Positions 27,400-35,832 of a stretch of DNA of 64,000 nucleotides are shown one piece after another. Source of the DNA: G963674835 sp963674835. GTDB taxonomy: Bacteria; Planctomycetota; Planctomycetia; Pirellulales; Thermoguttaceae. Each line of letters opens with the position of its first letter. Within the stretch, counting starts at the first letter, position 1. The notes beneath the pieces are model-generated. The model was not told where the DNA came from, did not search any database, and worked only from the letters and a program-made list of their open reading frames with translations. The stretch is from contig CAXXKC010000003.1 in assembly GCA_963674835.2 (NCBI GenBank), positions 2,914,001 to 2,978,000 of the forward strand, in the 5' to 3' direction. Made by a program: the position numbers and the translations under genes.

Positions 27400-27427
27400 C
27401 GCGCTATCCAGACTGCGCTACGCCCCG
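27353..27427 (-). tRNA. tRNA-Pro, anticodon GGG
   Basis: A 75-base cloverleaf on the minus strand without encoded CCA. Acceptor arm CGGGGCG (27427-27421) pairs with CGCCCCG (27360-27354), discriminator A at 27353. The D arm is GCGC-AGTCTGGATA-GCGC, the anticodon arm TCAGA-CTGGGGG-TCTGA gives anticodon GGG, and the T arm is GCTGG-TTCGAAT-CCAGT. It reads CCC/CCU proline codons. The 3' half is the likely attachment site of the integrative element, whose integrase remnant points into it from 27070. Confidence 0.95.
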
Positions 27428-27462
27428 CCCATCGGCCGAGGGGCTCCCTTAACCGATACCCA

Positions 27463-27491
27463 AGTATCGCAGATTCGCCCCGCCTTTGCAA
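27463..27491 (-). promoter_or_regulatory. Possible sigma-70-type promoter of tRNA-Pro
   Basis: On the minus strand TTGCAA (27491-27486) and GATACT (27468-27463) are separated by 17 bases, about 35 bases before the mature tRNA 5' end. The match is moderate and unconfirmed. Confidence 0.4.
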
Positions 27492-27596
27492 CGCCGCCCA
27501 GGAACACCGCCCACCTTTCCAAACCACCCCGGCCCTCCCGACGTCTGGCCTCTTTCGCCCTACTATGCGTAGCCCGCCGTCCCAGCCGAACTGGAC

Positions 27597-30455
27597 TCAC
27601 TTCCCTCCCATTCGGCCCGGCAGAAGCTCCTCCAGCGCCCTCCAGACCGGCCCGCCGGCGATCGCACCGAAATCCTCGCGTCCCTGCTGCAATGGTGGGC
27701 CCACCAGTTCCAACAGGGCCCGATCCCTCACCCGGCGATTCATGCCCGTCCCGGGCAGCCATGTCGACTTCGCGTCGTACGCCGGCGAGTCGGCCACCGC
27801 TTGCGTCTGCATTCCGGAACCACTCCCACCACTCGGCAGCACTTGCGGCAGGTCCGCCTGAGAAGAATCCGCCTCGTCCGGTGCGGCAAATTCTCCTCGC
27901 AGCCCCCCGCCACTGCGACCGAGTACGCCATTCACCAGAACCGGGTCGACCCAGCCCAGCAAGGCCCCAAAATCCGTCCCACCTTGGCCATCGGATGCCG
28001 GCCCTTCCATCATCGCCAATATGCTCCCGCCGCCCGCCTCGTAGAGCCGCAGGTTGCTGAACACGTCTTCGGCAATTCCCCCGGCATCATCGTCGGCCGC
28101 CAGCACCAGGTACGACATGTCACCCTGGAAGAACTGCCCCACGGCAATCACGTAATGCTTCACGTCCCCCGCCGACGAAGCGTAGTCCCGATGCGCCTGC
28201 AATCCCCACGTCTGCGTCCCGTACAGTTCAAAGAACCACTCCGCGCTAATCCCCTCGTCCGTATCGAAGCCGATTCCCTGAATCTCTCCCTGCTGGCTGC
28301 TCTGAAAATCTAACTCCAGTACCGTGTTGGCCGTCACCGTGTAGTGCGGCTGCTCGCCGTCGCTCAACGCCACCTTCTTCCACGCGTTGCCCGATAGCTC
28401 CAGCTTCTGGAAACCGTCTTCCAAACTCAGCGTATTCGTCACCAGATCCTGATCGCCGTAGCCGGTCACCAGGAGCGATTGCGACTCGCCTTTCACGTCC
28501 ACTTCTAGCGTCGGTTCGTAGATCCGGATGTTACTGAAGACGTCTTCCGCGCGGCCCAGGGCGTCATCGTCGGCCGCCAGCACTAGCGACGATATGACGC
28601 CCTGGAAGTACTTCCCCACCGGAATCACGTAGTGCTTCACACTCCCCGGCGACGAAGCATAATCCCGATACGCCTGCAGTCCCCACGTCTGCGTTCCGTA
28701 CAATTCGAAGAACCGCTCCGGGCTGGCCACCTCATCCGTCTCAAGTCCGATCCCGTGAATCTCGCCCTGTTGGCCGCTTTCGAAGTCAAACTCCAGTACC
28801 GTGTTCGCCGTCACCGTGTAGCTCAGCGCAATCTGTTTCCACGCGTTGCCGACCAACCCCATCGACCGAAAGTCGTCGTCCGCCGAAATCGACCGAGTGA
28901 TCATGTCCTGATCGCCGTAACTCTCCACCGGCAGCGTCTCGACGACCCCTTGCACCTCTACCCCCAGCGCCATCTCATACACTTCGATGTTGCTGAAAAC
29001 ACTCTCTGCCGAGTCAGACGCATCGTCGTCGTTGGCGAAGACGAGGTACGACATCTCGCCCGTGAAGAACTTCCCCACGGGAATCGCGTGGTGTTGCACA
29101 CCGGGCGCCGAGTTCGCGTAGTCCCGATAGTCCTGAAGCCCCCACGTCTGTGTCCCATAGAGCTGGAAGATCGTCTCCTCGCTGACCACCCCGTCCGTGT
29201 CGAAACCGATCCCCTGGATCTCACCCTGCTGGCTGCTCTGAAAATCAAACTCCAGCACCGTGTTCGTGGTGATCGTGTAGGCGTAGTCGATCTTCTTCCA
29301 GTGGTTGCCCGTTATTCGCAGCGTCGCCCCGGAGTCCTCGACCGCAGCACCTCCCGCACTATCCTGGCTCGCGTCATATGGGTCGACCGTAAAATCGCCG
29401 AAGTCCACGTGCCGTACCGTCCCCGTACCCTGAATGGCAAACTCGTACGGATTCTCATCCGGGTCGTCGCTGGCAATACTCACCGTAGCCGTCCGAGTAC
29501 CGATGGCGCTGGGATCGAACGTCACCACAAAGGTCAACGACTCCCCGGCATCGATCGCCACATCCGATGGCTGAACGCTCACCTCAAAGTCGTCGGCATT
29601 CGTCCCCCCGATCTGCACTTGCGGCGAACCGGTCAAATGCAGTGCCGCCGCTCCCGTGTTTTCGATCGTGAAGATGTGCTCCACCATGCCGCCCGCAATG
29701 TCGGCGCTTCCGAAATCGGTGCCGTCCTCGGCACTCGGCGACGTATCACCGTCGGCGATGTTGATGCCGCTGCCTTGAAGATTGATCTCCGGCGGAGCAC
29801 CGGCGGTCGTGATCTCCAGCGACCAACCGCCAGAAATACTCCCCCCGTCGACATTCGAATCGTCAACCACATACAGGCTCCACGTTCCATTCGGGTTTGT
29901 GCCGTTGAACGTCGCCAACGTGCCGGCGGTCGACGGAGCCGGCGCAGGGCTGGGAAATGGGTCGTCCCATTCATAACAGTTGGTCGGCTGATAGGTGCCC
30001 GACGTCAATTGCGCCAGCGTATCCGGAAGCGAGTCCGCCGCCGAGTCGTCCAGCGTCAAGGTCAATCCCGTCACGCTGTAGTAGGACCCAACGTCAGACA
30101 GGAGGATCAGGTTCTGACCCTCCGGCCCAACCAACAGAATGTCCACGTCATCCGGCCAGCTATGCGTGAATCCGTTCAGAGTGACGTTCACATCGGTGAT
30201 CGTGCCGAACAGCCCCGAAACGTTGATCTCCGAAGGGTACGGACTCGCCGCGCCGCTGGTCGGTATCGAGATGGGCGTCGTGTTCGAGAACGGAGCGATG
30301 CCGCTAAGCAGCCTTCGTTCTTCCAATCCTTCCAGCCGTAGCCGCGATGTCCGGAAACAACGCGCCGTGCGACGAGCTCGCCGTCCACGTCTCGCCGCCC
30401 GCTCACGACGTCCGATTCGTCCAAAACGTTCGGCGATCCCAGAAAGCCAAACCAT
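27597..30455 (-). CDS. LEPR-XLL surface protein: P domain, choice-of-anchor D, three repeat modules
   Basis: A 952-residue exported protein from ATG 30455 (AAGGGAGA seven bases upstream). A very basic N-terminus (10-40) precedes LEGLEERRLLS (41-51), the LEPR-XLL-type signal of planctomycete surface proteins. Residues about 55-215 resemble a proprotein convertase P/homoB domain (FTHSWPDDVDILLVGPEGQ, ending WSLEITT). Residues about 225-345 resemble a choice-of-anchor D/ASH-like domain (TIENTGAAAL, VTIASDDPDENPY-type ending). Then come three copies of a roughly 115-residue module at about 380-495, 530-647 and 685-806, each with NTVLE[F/L]DF, QQGEI, LYGTQTWGLQ and AEDVFSN-type blocks. The tail (810-952) is low in structure, without a PEP-CTERM. 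No catalytic site is recognisable; a binding or adhesive role at the cell surface is inferred. Confidence 0.85.
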   Translation of the reverse strand: MVWLSGIAERFGRIGRRERAARRGRRARRTARCFRTSRLRLEGLEERRLLSGIAPFSNTTPISIPTSGAASPYPSEINVSGLFGTITDVNVTLNGFTHSWPDDVDILLVGPEGQNLILLSDVGSYYSVTGLTLTLDDSAADSLPDTLAQLTSGTYQPTNCYEWDDPFPSPAPAPSTAGTLATFNGTNPNGTWSLYVVDDSNVDGGSISGGWSLEITTAGAPPEINLQGSGINIADGDTSPSAEDGTDFGSADIAGGMVEHIFTIENTGAAALHLTGSPQVQIGGTNADDFEVSVQPSDVAIDAGESLTFVVTFDPSAIGTRTATVSIASDDPDENPYEFAIQGTGTVRHVDFGDFTVDPYDASQDSAGGAAVEDSGATLRITGNHWKKIDYAYTITTNTVLEFDFQSSQQGEIQGIGFDTDGVVSEETIFQLYGTQTWGLQDYRDYANSAPGVQHHAIPVGKFFTGEMSYLVFANDDDASDSAESVFSNIEVYEMALGVEVQGVVETLPVESYGDQDMITRSISADDDFRSMGLVGNAWKQIALSYTVTANTVLEFDFESGQQGEIHGIGLETDEVASPERFFELYGTQTWGLQAYRDYASSPGSVKHYVIPVGKYFQGVISSLVLAADDDALGRAEDVFSNIRIYEPTLEVDVKGESQSLLVTGYGDQDLVTNTLSLEDGFQKLELSGNAWKKVALSDGEQPHYTVTANTVLELDFQSSQQGEIQGIGFDTDEGISAEWFFELYGTQTWGLQAHRDYASSAGDVKHYVIAVGQFFQGDMSYLVLAADDDAGGIAEDVFSNLRLYEAGGGSILAMMEGPASDGQGGTDFGALLGWVDPVLVNGVLGRSGGGLRGEFAAPDEADSSQADLPQVLPSGGSGSGMQTQAVADSPAYDAKSTWLPGTGMNRRVRDRALLELVGPPLQQGREDFGAIAGGPVWRALEELLPGRMGGK
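28038..29318 (-). repeat. Three tandem copies of a ~115-residue coding module
   Basis: Copies lie at about 29318-28971, 28868-28515 and 28403-28038, spaced by about 40-residue linkers that are themselves alike (SYGDQDMIT and GYGDQDLVT before copies 2 and 3). The repeated blocks are WKK/WKQ, YT[V/I]T-NTVLE, DF-SS-QQGEI-GIG, LYGTQTWGLQ-YRDYA and the acidic DDDA near the end. Confidence 0.85.
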
Positions 30456-30999
30456 GGTTGCGTCTCCCTTTCAGCGACCGCGCGTCACGAAACGACCGTC
30501 TGTGTGATCCCGCGGCGCGTCGACGCTTCAAAGCGGCAAGAACCCTAAGCGGTTGGAAAACCCCGTCACCGACCAATCCATCGCGCACAAACGAATCGTC
30601 GTTGCATCCGATGCCGCATCGTGGGCCCGCATTTCTCCCATCGCAGCAGATGCCTTCTCCGTGGGACGAACCAGACGCCACCATAAGCCAGCCGGTGGCT
30701 ATCTTTTGGCACTCCGAAGCGGCGCCAACGAATTCCCATTTGGCCCAGATTGTCGCAGCAGAGCCCCGAATGTACCGCATCGGTAGGCCGTGTCAACTAC
30801 CCCGAACAGACGGGTGGCTTCCGGCGGCTTCCCAGAAGCCTGCCAGACCCTGTCCGCCGCCGCGATCGCCGACACAGAACCAGCGATGCCCTTAAACGTA
30901 GCCACAACCGCGCAGACGTTGAGTCCTGCATGACCAATGCGCGTCGAGCGGCAACCGGGGCCCCGGCATGAATAAGAACTGCACCGCCGGTTCCGTCGC
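30456..30999. other. Intergenic region with one short dispersed repeat
   Basis: No protein-like frame is visible. It contains the upstream region of the LEPR-XLL gene and the downstream region of the small lipoprotein gene, plus the repeat at 30934-30964. Confidence 0.45.
30934..30964. repeat. Dispersed 31-bp repeat, copy A
   Basis: Starts CCAATGCGCGTCGAGCGG and ends in GGGGCCCC. It matches 48907-48937 at 29 of 31 positions by eye, in the same orientation. Both copies are intergenic. The nature is unknown. Confidence 0.65.
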
Positions 31000-31254
31000 T
31001 TAGCGCAGGAACGTCGCCGCTTGATTGCCGTCGTAGTACTCCACTTGACGGCTCGCCGTGGTCGACGTGTTTCCTGCCTTCGCCACCTGCGTCGATTTCG
31101 ACGCTGCATCCCCTGCCGGCGTCACTGGTCGCTGAGCCGCATAAGGCGCAACGGCGCCCGGCGCAGGACACGCGTTCCCGCAACAATTGCCCCCGCCACA
31201 ATCGCAACAACCGCCGGCCACGACCAGCAACAGCAGAGCCCACAGCGTCTTCAT
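31000..31254 (-). CDS. Small Cys-rich lipoprotein
   Basis: An 84-residue protein from ATG 31254 with GGAGG eight bases upstream. It has a typical lipoprotein signal (MKTLWALLLLVVAGGC) with the lipidated Cys at 16, followed by CDCGGGNCCGNACPAPG, an unusual cluster of six Cys in about 16 residues that could bind metal or form disulfides. The rest is Ala/Thr/Gln-rich and ends YYDGNQAATFLR. It is divergent from the exopolysaccharide cluster start. The function is unknown. Confidence 0.75.
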   Translation of the reverse strand: MKTLWALLLLVVAGGCCDCGGGNCCGNACPAPGAVAPYAAQRPVTPAGDAASKSTQVAKAGNTSTTASRQVEYYDGNQAATFLR

Positions 31255-31488
31255 TAGCCCAACCTCCGTGTCAGAACCTGAACCTGCCGAAACGGCCTCG
31301 CTCCGCCGCGTGCCTCCCGCATCAACGTCACCGGTTCCCAGCGAAAGCCCCTCTCGGGCCAGGGATCGTAGCAGCGTCAAGCTCGTCGCGGAAGAGCAAC
31401 CGCCAGCCGTTTGTCCGGCCAACCGGCCCATACACCCGCCAGAAGTAAGCCGGACAAATACTAGCAGGGGGTAACGGGGCATGCTACA

Positions 31489-32682
31489 ATGGCGGGAACC
31501 ATGATCGAGAACCGGACGATCCTCTGTTTCGCCAGCGGCTACGATGCTCCACCCACCAGCAAGCATCATGTGATGCATCTGTTGGCACGCCAAAACGTCG
31601 TGCTTTGGGTCAACTATCACGCCTCGCGAACGCCCACCGCCAGTGCGTCCGATGCCCGGTACATCGCCCGAAAACTCCGGCAGGTCTTCGCCGGCATCCA
31701 GCAGCCCCGGCCGAACCTCTACGTGCTGACACCCCTCGTCATACCACTCCCAGCCTCAGCTTGGGCGAGGCGATGGAACCGCGCCCTACTCGTACTGCAG
31801 ATCCGGCGCGCCCTCGCCAAAGTCCGGCAAGGCCCCGTCCAATTGTGGTCCTTCACTCCCGACATCTCCTATCTGTTAGGCCGCTTTGGCGAGGAACGAG
31901 TCCTCTATTACTGCGTCGACGACCACGCGTGCTTCACTGGCTACAACCGCCAGCAGGTCCTGCTCGACGAAGAAGACCTCTGCCGCCGCTCCAACCTGGT
32001 CGTCACCACCTCAACCGTCCTCCAGGAATCCAAGAAGGCCTGGAATCACAACACCGTCCTCGTACCCCACGGCGTCGACTGCGAGCATTTCTCCACGGCC
32101 CTCGACCCCGCTCTGCCCATCCCGCCCGACATCGCCGACATCCCGCGGCCGCATCTGGGGTTCTTCGGCCTCCTTCGCGATTGGGTCGATCTCGACCTGC
32201 TCGCCGAAGTCGCCCGCCGCCGAACCGACTGGCATATCGTCCTGATCGGCGATTCCCGGATCGACCTGACCTCCTATCGCGGCCTGACCAACATGCACTT
32301 TCTCGGCCCGAAGCCCTACGCCGAGCTGCCCGCCTACTGCCGCGCGTTCGACGTTGGCCTCATCCCCTTCAAGCTCAACGATCTGACCCGCGCCGTCAAT
32401 CCCATCAAGCTGCGCGAATACCTCGCCGCCGGACTCCCCGTCGTGTCTACACCGTTGCCCGAGGTGCAGAGGTACGCCGATCTCGTCGAGCTCGCCGAAC
32501 GCACCGCGTTTGTCGACGCAATTGACCGCTGTCTCGCCGATGGCGCCACTCGGCGCGACGCACGTGTCGACCGAATGGCCGAAGAAACCTGGACAGCCAA
32601 GGTGAAGACCATTTCTGCCGCCCTCGACGCGGCCGTACCTCGCCCATCCTCAACCGTCGGCGCCGCGTCGGCCCACTCATGA
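31489..32682 (+). CDS. Glycosyltransferase, GT-B fold (first gene of exopolysaccharide cluster)
   Basis: A 397-residue protein; ATG at 31489 or, four codons later, 31501. The N-terminal half begins TILCFASGYDAPPTSKHHVM, followed by LWSFTPDISYLLG and a HACF segment. The C-terminal half has the GT-B nucleotide-sugar site: VPHGVDCEHF, then LGFFGLLRDW, and FDVGLIPFKLND followed by PIKLREYLAAGLPVVSTPLPEV. The KLREYLAAG motif is the usual E-x7-E-like region of GT1/GT4-type enzymes. No signal peptide or membrane segment is present, so it acts in the cytoplasm. Sugar donor and acceptor cannot be read from sequence. The following flippase, polymerase and glycosyltransferase genes place it in exopolysaccharide or O-antigen assembly. 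Confidence 0.85.
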   Translation: MAGTMIENRTILCFASGYDAPPTSKHHVMHLLARQNVVLWVNYHASRTPTASASDARYIARKLRQVFAGIQQPRPNLYVLTPLVIPLPASAWARRWNRALLVLQIRRALAKVRQGPVQLWSFTPDISYLLGRFGEERVLYYCVDDHACFTGYNRQQVLLDEEDLCRRSNLVVTTSTVLQESKKAWNHNTVLVPHGVDCEHFSTALDPALPIPPDIADIPRPHLGFFGLLRDWVDLDLLAEVARRRTDWHIVLIGDSRIDLTSYRGLTNMHFLGPKPYAELPAYCRAFDVGLIPFKLNDLTRAVNPIKLREYLAAGLPVVSTPLPEVQRYADLVELAERTAFVDAIDRCLADGATRRDARVDRMAEETWTAKVKTISAALDAAVPRPSSTVGAASAHS

Positions 32683-32712
32683 CTACCATGCTCCGATTCC
32701 CGTGAACCTGTC

Positions 32713-34329
32713 ATGACGCAAGACCCCGCTGAAGGAACCATCAGCCAGTGCCACGGGGAAGTGCCGCCCGCAACCCGCGCCATGACGACCAGCGCTCGCA
32801 TCCATGCCCGAAATCTCCTCGCCAACTGGATCAGCCTCGGCCTGACCCTCGTCGTCTTCTTCTTCCTATCCCCCTTCGTTGTCCATACGCTCGGAAAGGT
32901 CGAGTACGGCATCTGGTCCCTGCTCAACGTGCTCACCGGCTACATGGGAATCCTGGATCTGGGAGTCCGCGCCAGCACGGGCCGGCACATCTTTCTCTAC
33001 CTCGGCCGCCAAGATGAAGAGGCCGTCGACCAAACCATCCGGACCAGCCTGGGGTTCTTCTCGGCAATCGGCCTGCTCATCTTTGCCGTCGGAGGTCTGC
33101 TCGGCTGGGTCTTCCCCAACATATTCTCCACCATTCCCGATAACTATCGCCTACTGGCCATGCTGCTGGTCCCCCTCATGGCCTTCAACGTGTGGCTCAC
33201 AGCCCTTACTGCCGTCTTCTCCAACGTGCTGGCGGCTCACGAACGCTTCGATCTCACCCGCGCCGTCGATGTCTTGACCCTGGCGGTGCAAGCCACCGGC
33301 ACGGTGTTCGTGCTGTATCGGGGCTACGGAATCGTCGGCCTCGCGCTGGTGACCATCGGCTGCCACGTCCTGCCTCTGGTCTGCAACTGGTATCTTGCCA
33401 AGCGGATCTATCGCCCCTTGCGAATCTGGCCTCTTCGCTTCGATCGCCTCCGACTTCGCGAGTTGCTCGGATATGGGCTGGCCGCGTTCGTCTCCTCGGC
33501 ATCGCTCAAAGTGATCGGCCAGACCGATCTCGTCGTCGTCGGAATCGCTCTGGATGTGTCCGCCGTTACCGTCTACTCGATCGGAGCCATGCTGGCATAC
33601 TACTCCCAAGGGTTCTTCGCTCAGATCGGCCACACGTTCTTTCCCACGCTCCAAAAGGCCGTAGCCCGAGGCGAAATGGGAGTGGCTCGCTGGCTCTACT
33701 TTCGGCAAGTACGCCTGGCCATGCTGATAGGCGTCCCCATGTATGTGGGCTTCATCCTCTATGCCGAGCCCTTCATCCGCCTCTGGATGCTCGGCCACGG
33801 GATCGACGAGTCGGCGGTCCAGGCCGCGGCCCGCGTTCTACAGATCCTCTCGGCGTCCAAGCTCCTGTTCCTCTTCACCTTGGGTGCCGGGCCGATTCTC
33901 GCCGCCATGAATGGCATCCGTATCAGCGCCGCGCTGAGCATCGCCGAGGCCATCGTCAACCTCACGCTCTCTCTCGTGTTCGTTCTCAAATTCAATATGG
34001 GCATCGCAGGCGTGGCGCTGGGAACGCTCGTGGCGCGACTTCTCGTCAGTACCTTCCTTCATCCCTGGTTCGCCTGTCGCTATGCCAACATCCGCTGGAC
34101 CTCGCACCTGATCCGCGTCGGCGGAACCGGCCTCGTCGCCACGGCTCTCTTTGCCGTTTGGGCCGCCGTCGCGTTACACCTCGTTCCTCCACATTCCTGG
34201 CCAACCTTTGCCGCCAGCGTGGCACTCGCATTGGCCGGCTACGGACCGATCGCTATCTTCCTGATCCCCAAGGATATCCGCACCCGAATCTTGGGAAGAC
34301 TCGGCCTGGCAACCGCCCAAAATGCCTGA
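32713..34329 (+). CDS. Polysaccharide flippase (Wzx/MATE-like)
   Basis: A 538-residue integral membrane protein with about 12-14 hydrophobic segments starting at about residue 35 (NWISLGLTLVVFFFLSPFVV). It belongs to the polysaccharide biosynthesis/MOP superfamily, which moves lipid-linked oligosaccharides across the inner membrane. Conserved family features are the GIWSLLNVLTGYMGILDLG loop and repeated RL-x-V patterns. ATG 32713 is used; ATG 32782 (MTTSARIHARNLL) would remove 23 hydrophilic residues and is equally possible, as no ribosome binding site decides. It starts 30 bases after the first glycosyltransferase and is followed by further glycosyltransferases and the polymerase, as expected for a Wzx/Wzy-dependent pathway. 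Confidence 0.88.
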   Translation: MTQDPAEGTISQCHGEVPPATRAMTTSARIHARNLLANWISLGLTLVVFFFLSPFVVHTLGKVEYGIWSLLNVLTGYMGILDLGVRASTGRHIFLYLGRQDEEAVDQTIRTSLGFFSAIGLLIFAVGGLLGWVFPNIFSTIPDNYRLLAMLLVPLMAFNVWLTALTAVFSNVLAAHERFDLTRAVDVLTLAVQATGTVFVLYRGYGIVGLALVTIGCHVLPLVCNWYLAKRIYRPLRIWPLRFDRLRLRELLGYGLAAFVSSASLKVIGQTDLVVVGIALDVSAVTVYSIGAMLAYYSQGFFAQIGHTFFPTLQKAVARGEMGVARWLYFRQVRLAMLIGVPMYVGFILYAEPFIRLWMLGHGIDESAVQAAARVLQILSASKLLFLFTLGAGPILAAMNGIRISAALSIAEAIVNLTLSLVFVLKFNMGIAGVALGTLVARLLVSTFLHPWFACRYANIRWTSHLIRVGGTGLVATALFAVWAAVALHLVPPHSWPTFAASVALALAGYGPIAIFLIPKDIRTRILGRLGLATAQNA

Positions 34330-34511
34330 AGATCCTTCTCGAATCCTCTTCGGCGGCACAGCCGCCCTCGGCCGCGCCCTGGAATGGAAATCAACACCCT
34401 CAACGATTATAGTAGAGACTGCTTGAACCGATCTCTGACACAACAACTCGTCTCGCTTGTCGCAACCCGTTGTCCTCTCGAACGCACGGTCTCATCCCGT
34501 GCTCAACGTCG

Positions 34512-35795
34512 GTGAGAATTCTCCACGTCTCCGCACTTCCGGTCTGGCCCATGGAAGGGAAAGGAGGCATGCCCTCCTTGCAGGAAACCCTGCGCGGCCA
34601 TCTTCGCGCCGGCCACGAGGTCGTCTTTCTCCTTCCCGAGTATCAACTCTTCGCTGACCACCCCCAGCACGTCGTCACCGCCAGCGATGATGGCTACGAG
34701 GTCCACACGGTCCCCTGCACGTGGGCTCCGACGCTACTCGCCGCTCGTCGCCTGGCCCGCCGATTCGGCGACGGTACGGAACCTCCCTACGTCCTCCGCT
34801 GGCTGCTGAACGTTAGCCTCTGCACGCTGCTGACCGTCAGCCTCGTGCTGGCCGCGCTGAAGCTCCGCTACCGAAAACCCGACCGATTCGACCTGGTCTA
34901 CGCGCACAACCAGTATGCGGCCCCCGCAGGCTGGATTCTCGGCCGAATGTTCGGCCTTCCCAACGTCACCCGGCTGTACGGAACCTTCCTGGCCGACCTC
35001 ATGAACCTCCCCCTCGTCCAGCTCCGCTATCCAGTCGCTGCCGCCGGCTTCCTCGTGCCGCACGCACTGCTCATCTGCGCCAACGACGGCACCCGCGGCG
35101 ATCAGGTCGCTCGCAAGCTGGGCATTCAGATGGACCGCTTTCGCTTCTGGCCCAATGGCGTCGACGTACCCTCCGTCGGTCTTCGCCCCACGCGTCAGAC
35201 CGTCGCCGCCCGCTTTCCCAATGCCCAGATCCCGCTGAATCGGACCTGGCTCCTCTCCTGTTCCCGGCTGAGCTACTGGAAGCGGATCGATCGCATCCTC
35301 AAGGCCCTCCATTTCGCGATCGTCGCCGGATGCGATTGCCAATTGATCATCGCAGGCAGCGGCCCGGAGGAAGAGCGGCTTCGCTCCCTGGCCCAGGATT
35401 TGAACATCGAGCCGAACGTTACCTGGCTCGGCGCCGTCGAGCACGACGCCGTCTGGGACCTCATGCTCGTCGGCGACGTCTTCATGATCACCAACGACGT
35501 CACCAATCGCTGCAATCCGCTCTTCGAGGCCATCCGCGCTGGGCTGCCCATCGTCTCCGTGCGCGACCCGTCGACGGCCGACCTGCTCGAACACGAACGC
35601 AACGCCATGCTCGCCGAGAAGGAAAACGTCGAACAACTCGGCCGCATGCTCCAACGCGTCTGCTCCGAACCGATTCTCGCAAGCAACCTGCGCCAAGCGC
35701 AGGCCGATCGCTCCAAGAAGTTCTGGTCCTGGCAGGAACGGATGGCGGAAGAAGTCAAACAACTGGAATCCCTCGTCCAAAAACCACCTCCCTAG
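34512..35795 (+). CDS. Glycosyltransferase family 4-like
   Basis: A 427-residue GT-B glycosyltransferase. I start it at GTG 34512, where the typical Rossmann start RILHVSALPVWPMEGKGGMP begins; an earlier in-frame TTG would add 14 residues of no character. N-terminal acceptor domain with KPDRFDLVYAHNQYAAPAGW and a hydrophobic stretch (LLTVSLVLAALKL) that may associate with the membrane; C-terminal donor domain with FWPNGVDVPS, LLSCSRLSYWKRIDRILKAL and PLFEAIRAGLPIVS. These are the substrate-binding features of GT4 enzymes. It acts on the lipid-linked repeat unit of the exopolysaccharide; specificity is unknown. The preceding 180-base gap holds no gene. Confidence 0.87.
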   Translation: MRILHVSALPVWPMEGKGGMPSLQETLRGHLRAGHEVVFLLPEYQLFADHPQHVVTASDDGYEVHTVPCTWAPTLLAARRLARRFGDGTEPPYVLRWLLNVSLCTLLTVSLVLAALKLRYRKPDRFDLVYAHNQYAAPAGWILGRMFGLPNVTRLYGTFLADLMNLPLVQLRYPVAAAGFLVPHALLICANDGTRGDQVARKLGIQMDRFRFWPNGVDVPSVGLRPTRQTVAARFPNAQIPLNRTWLLSCSRLSYWKRIDRILKALHFAIVAGCDCQLIIAGSGPEEERLRSLAQDLNIEPNVTWLGAVEHDAVWDLMLVGDVFMITNDVTNRCNPLFEAIRAGLPIVSVRDPSTADLLEHERNAMLAEKENVEQLGRMLQRVCSEPILASNLRQAQADRSKKFWSWQERMAEEVKQLESLVQKPPP

Positions 35796-35832
35796 CTAAC
35801 CCGGCCACACAGCACGCCGCCGAGACGCCGCA

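Noticed and set aside
28632..30341. 569-codon plus-strand frame across the LEPR-XLL gene
   Set aside because: It is the complement of a gene with clear domains and repeats; its own product is Arg/Val-rich without motifs.
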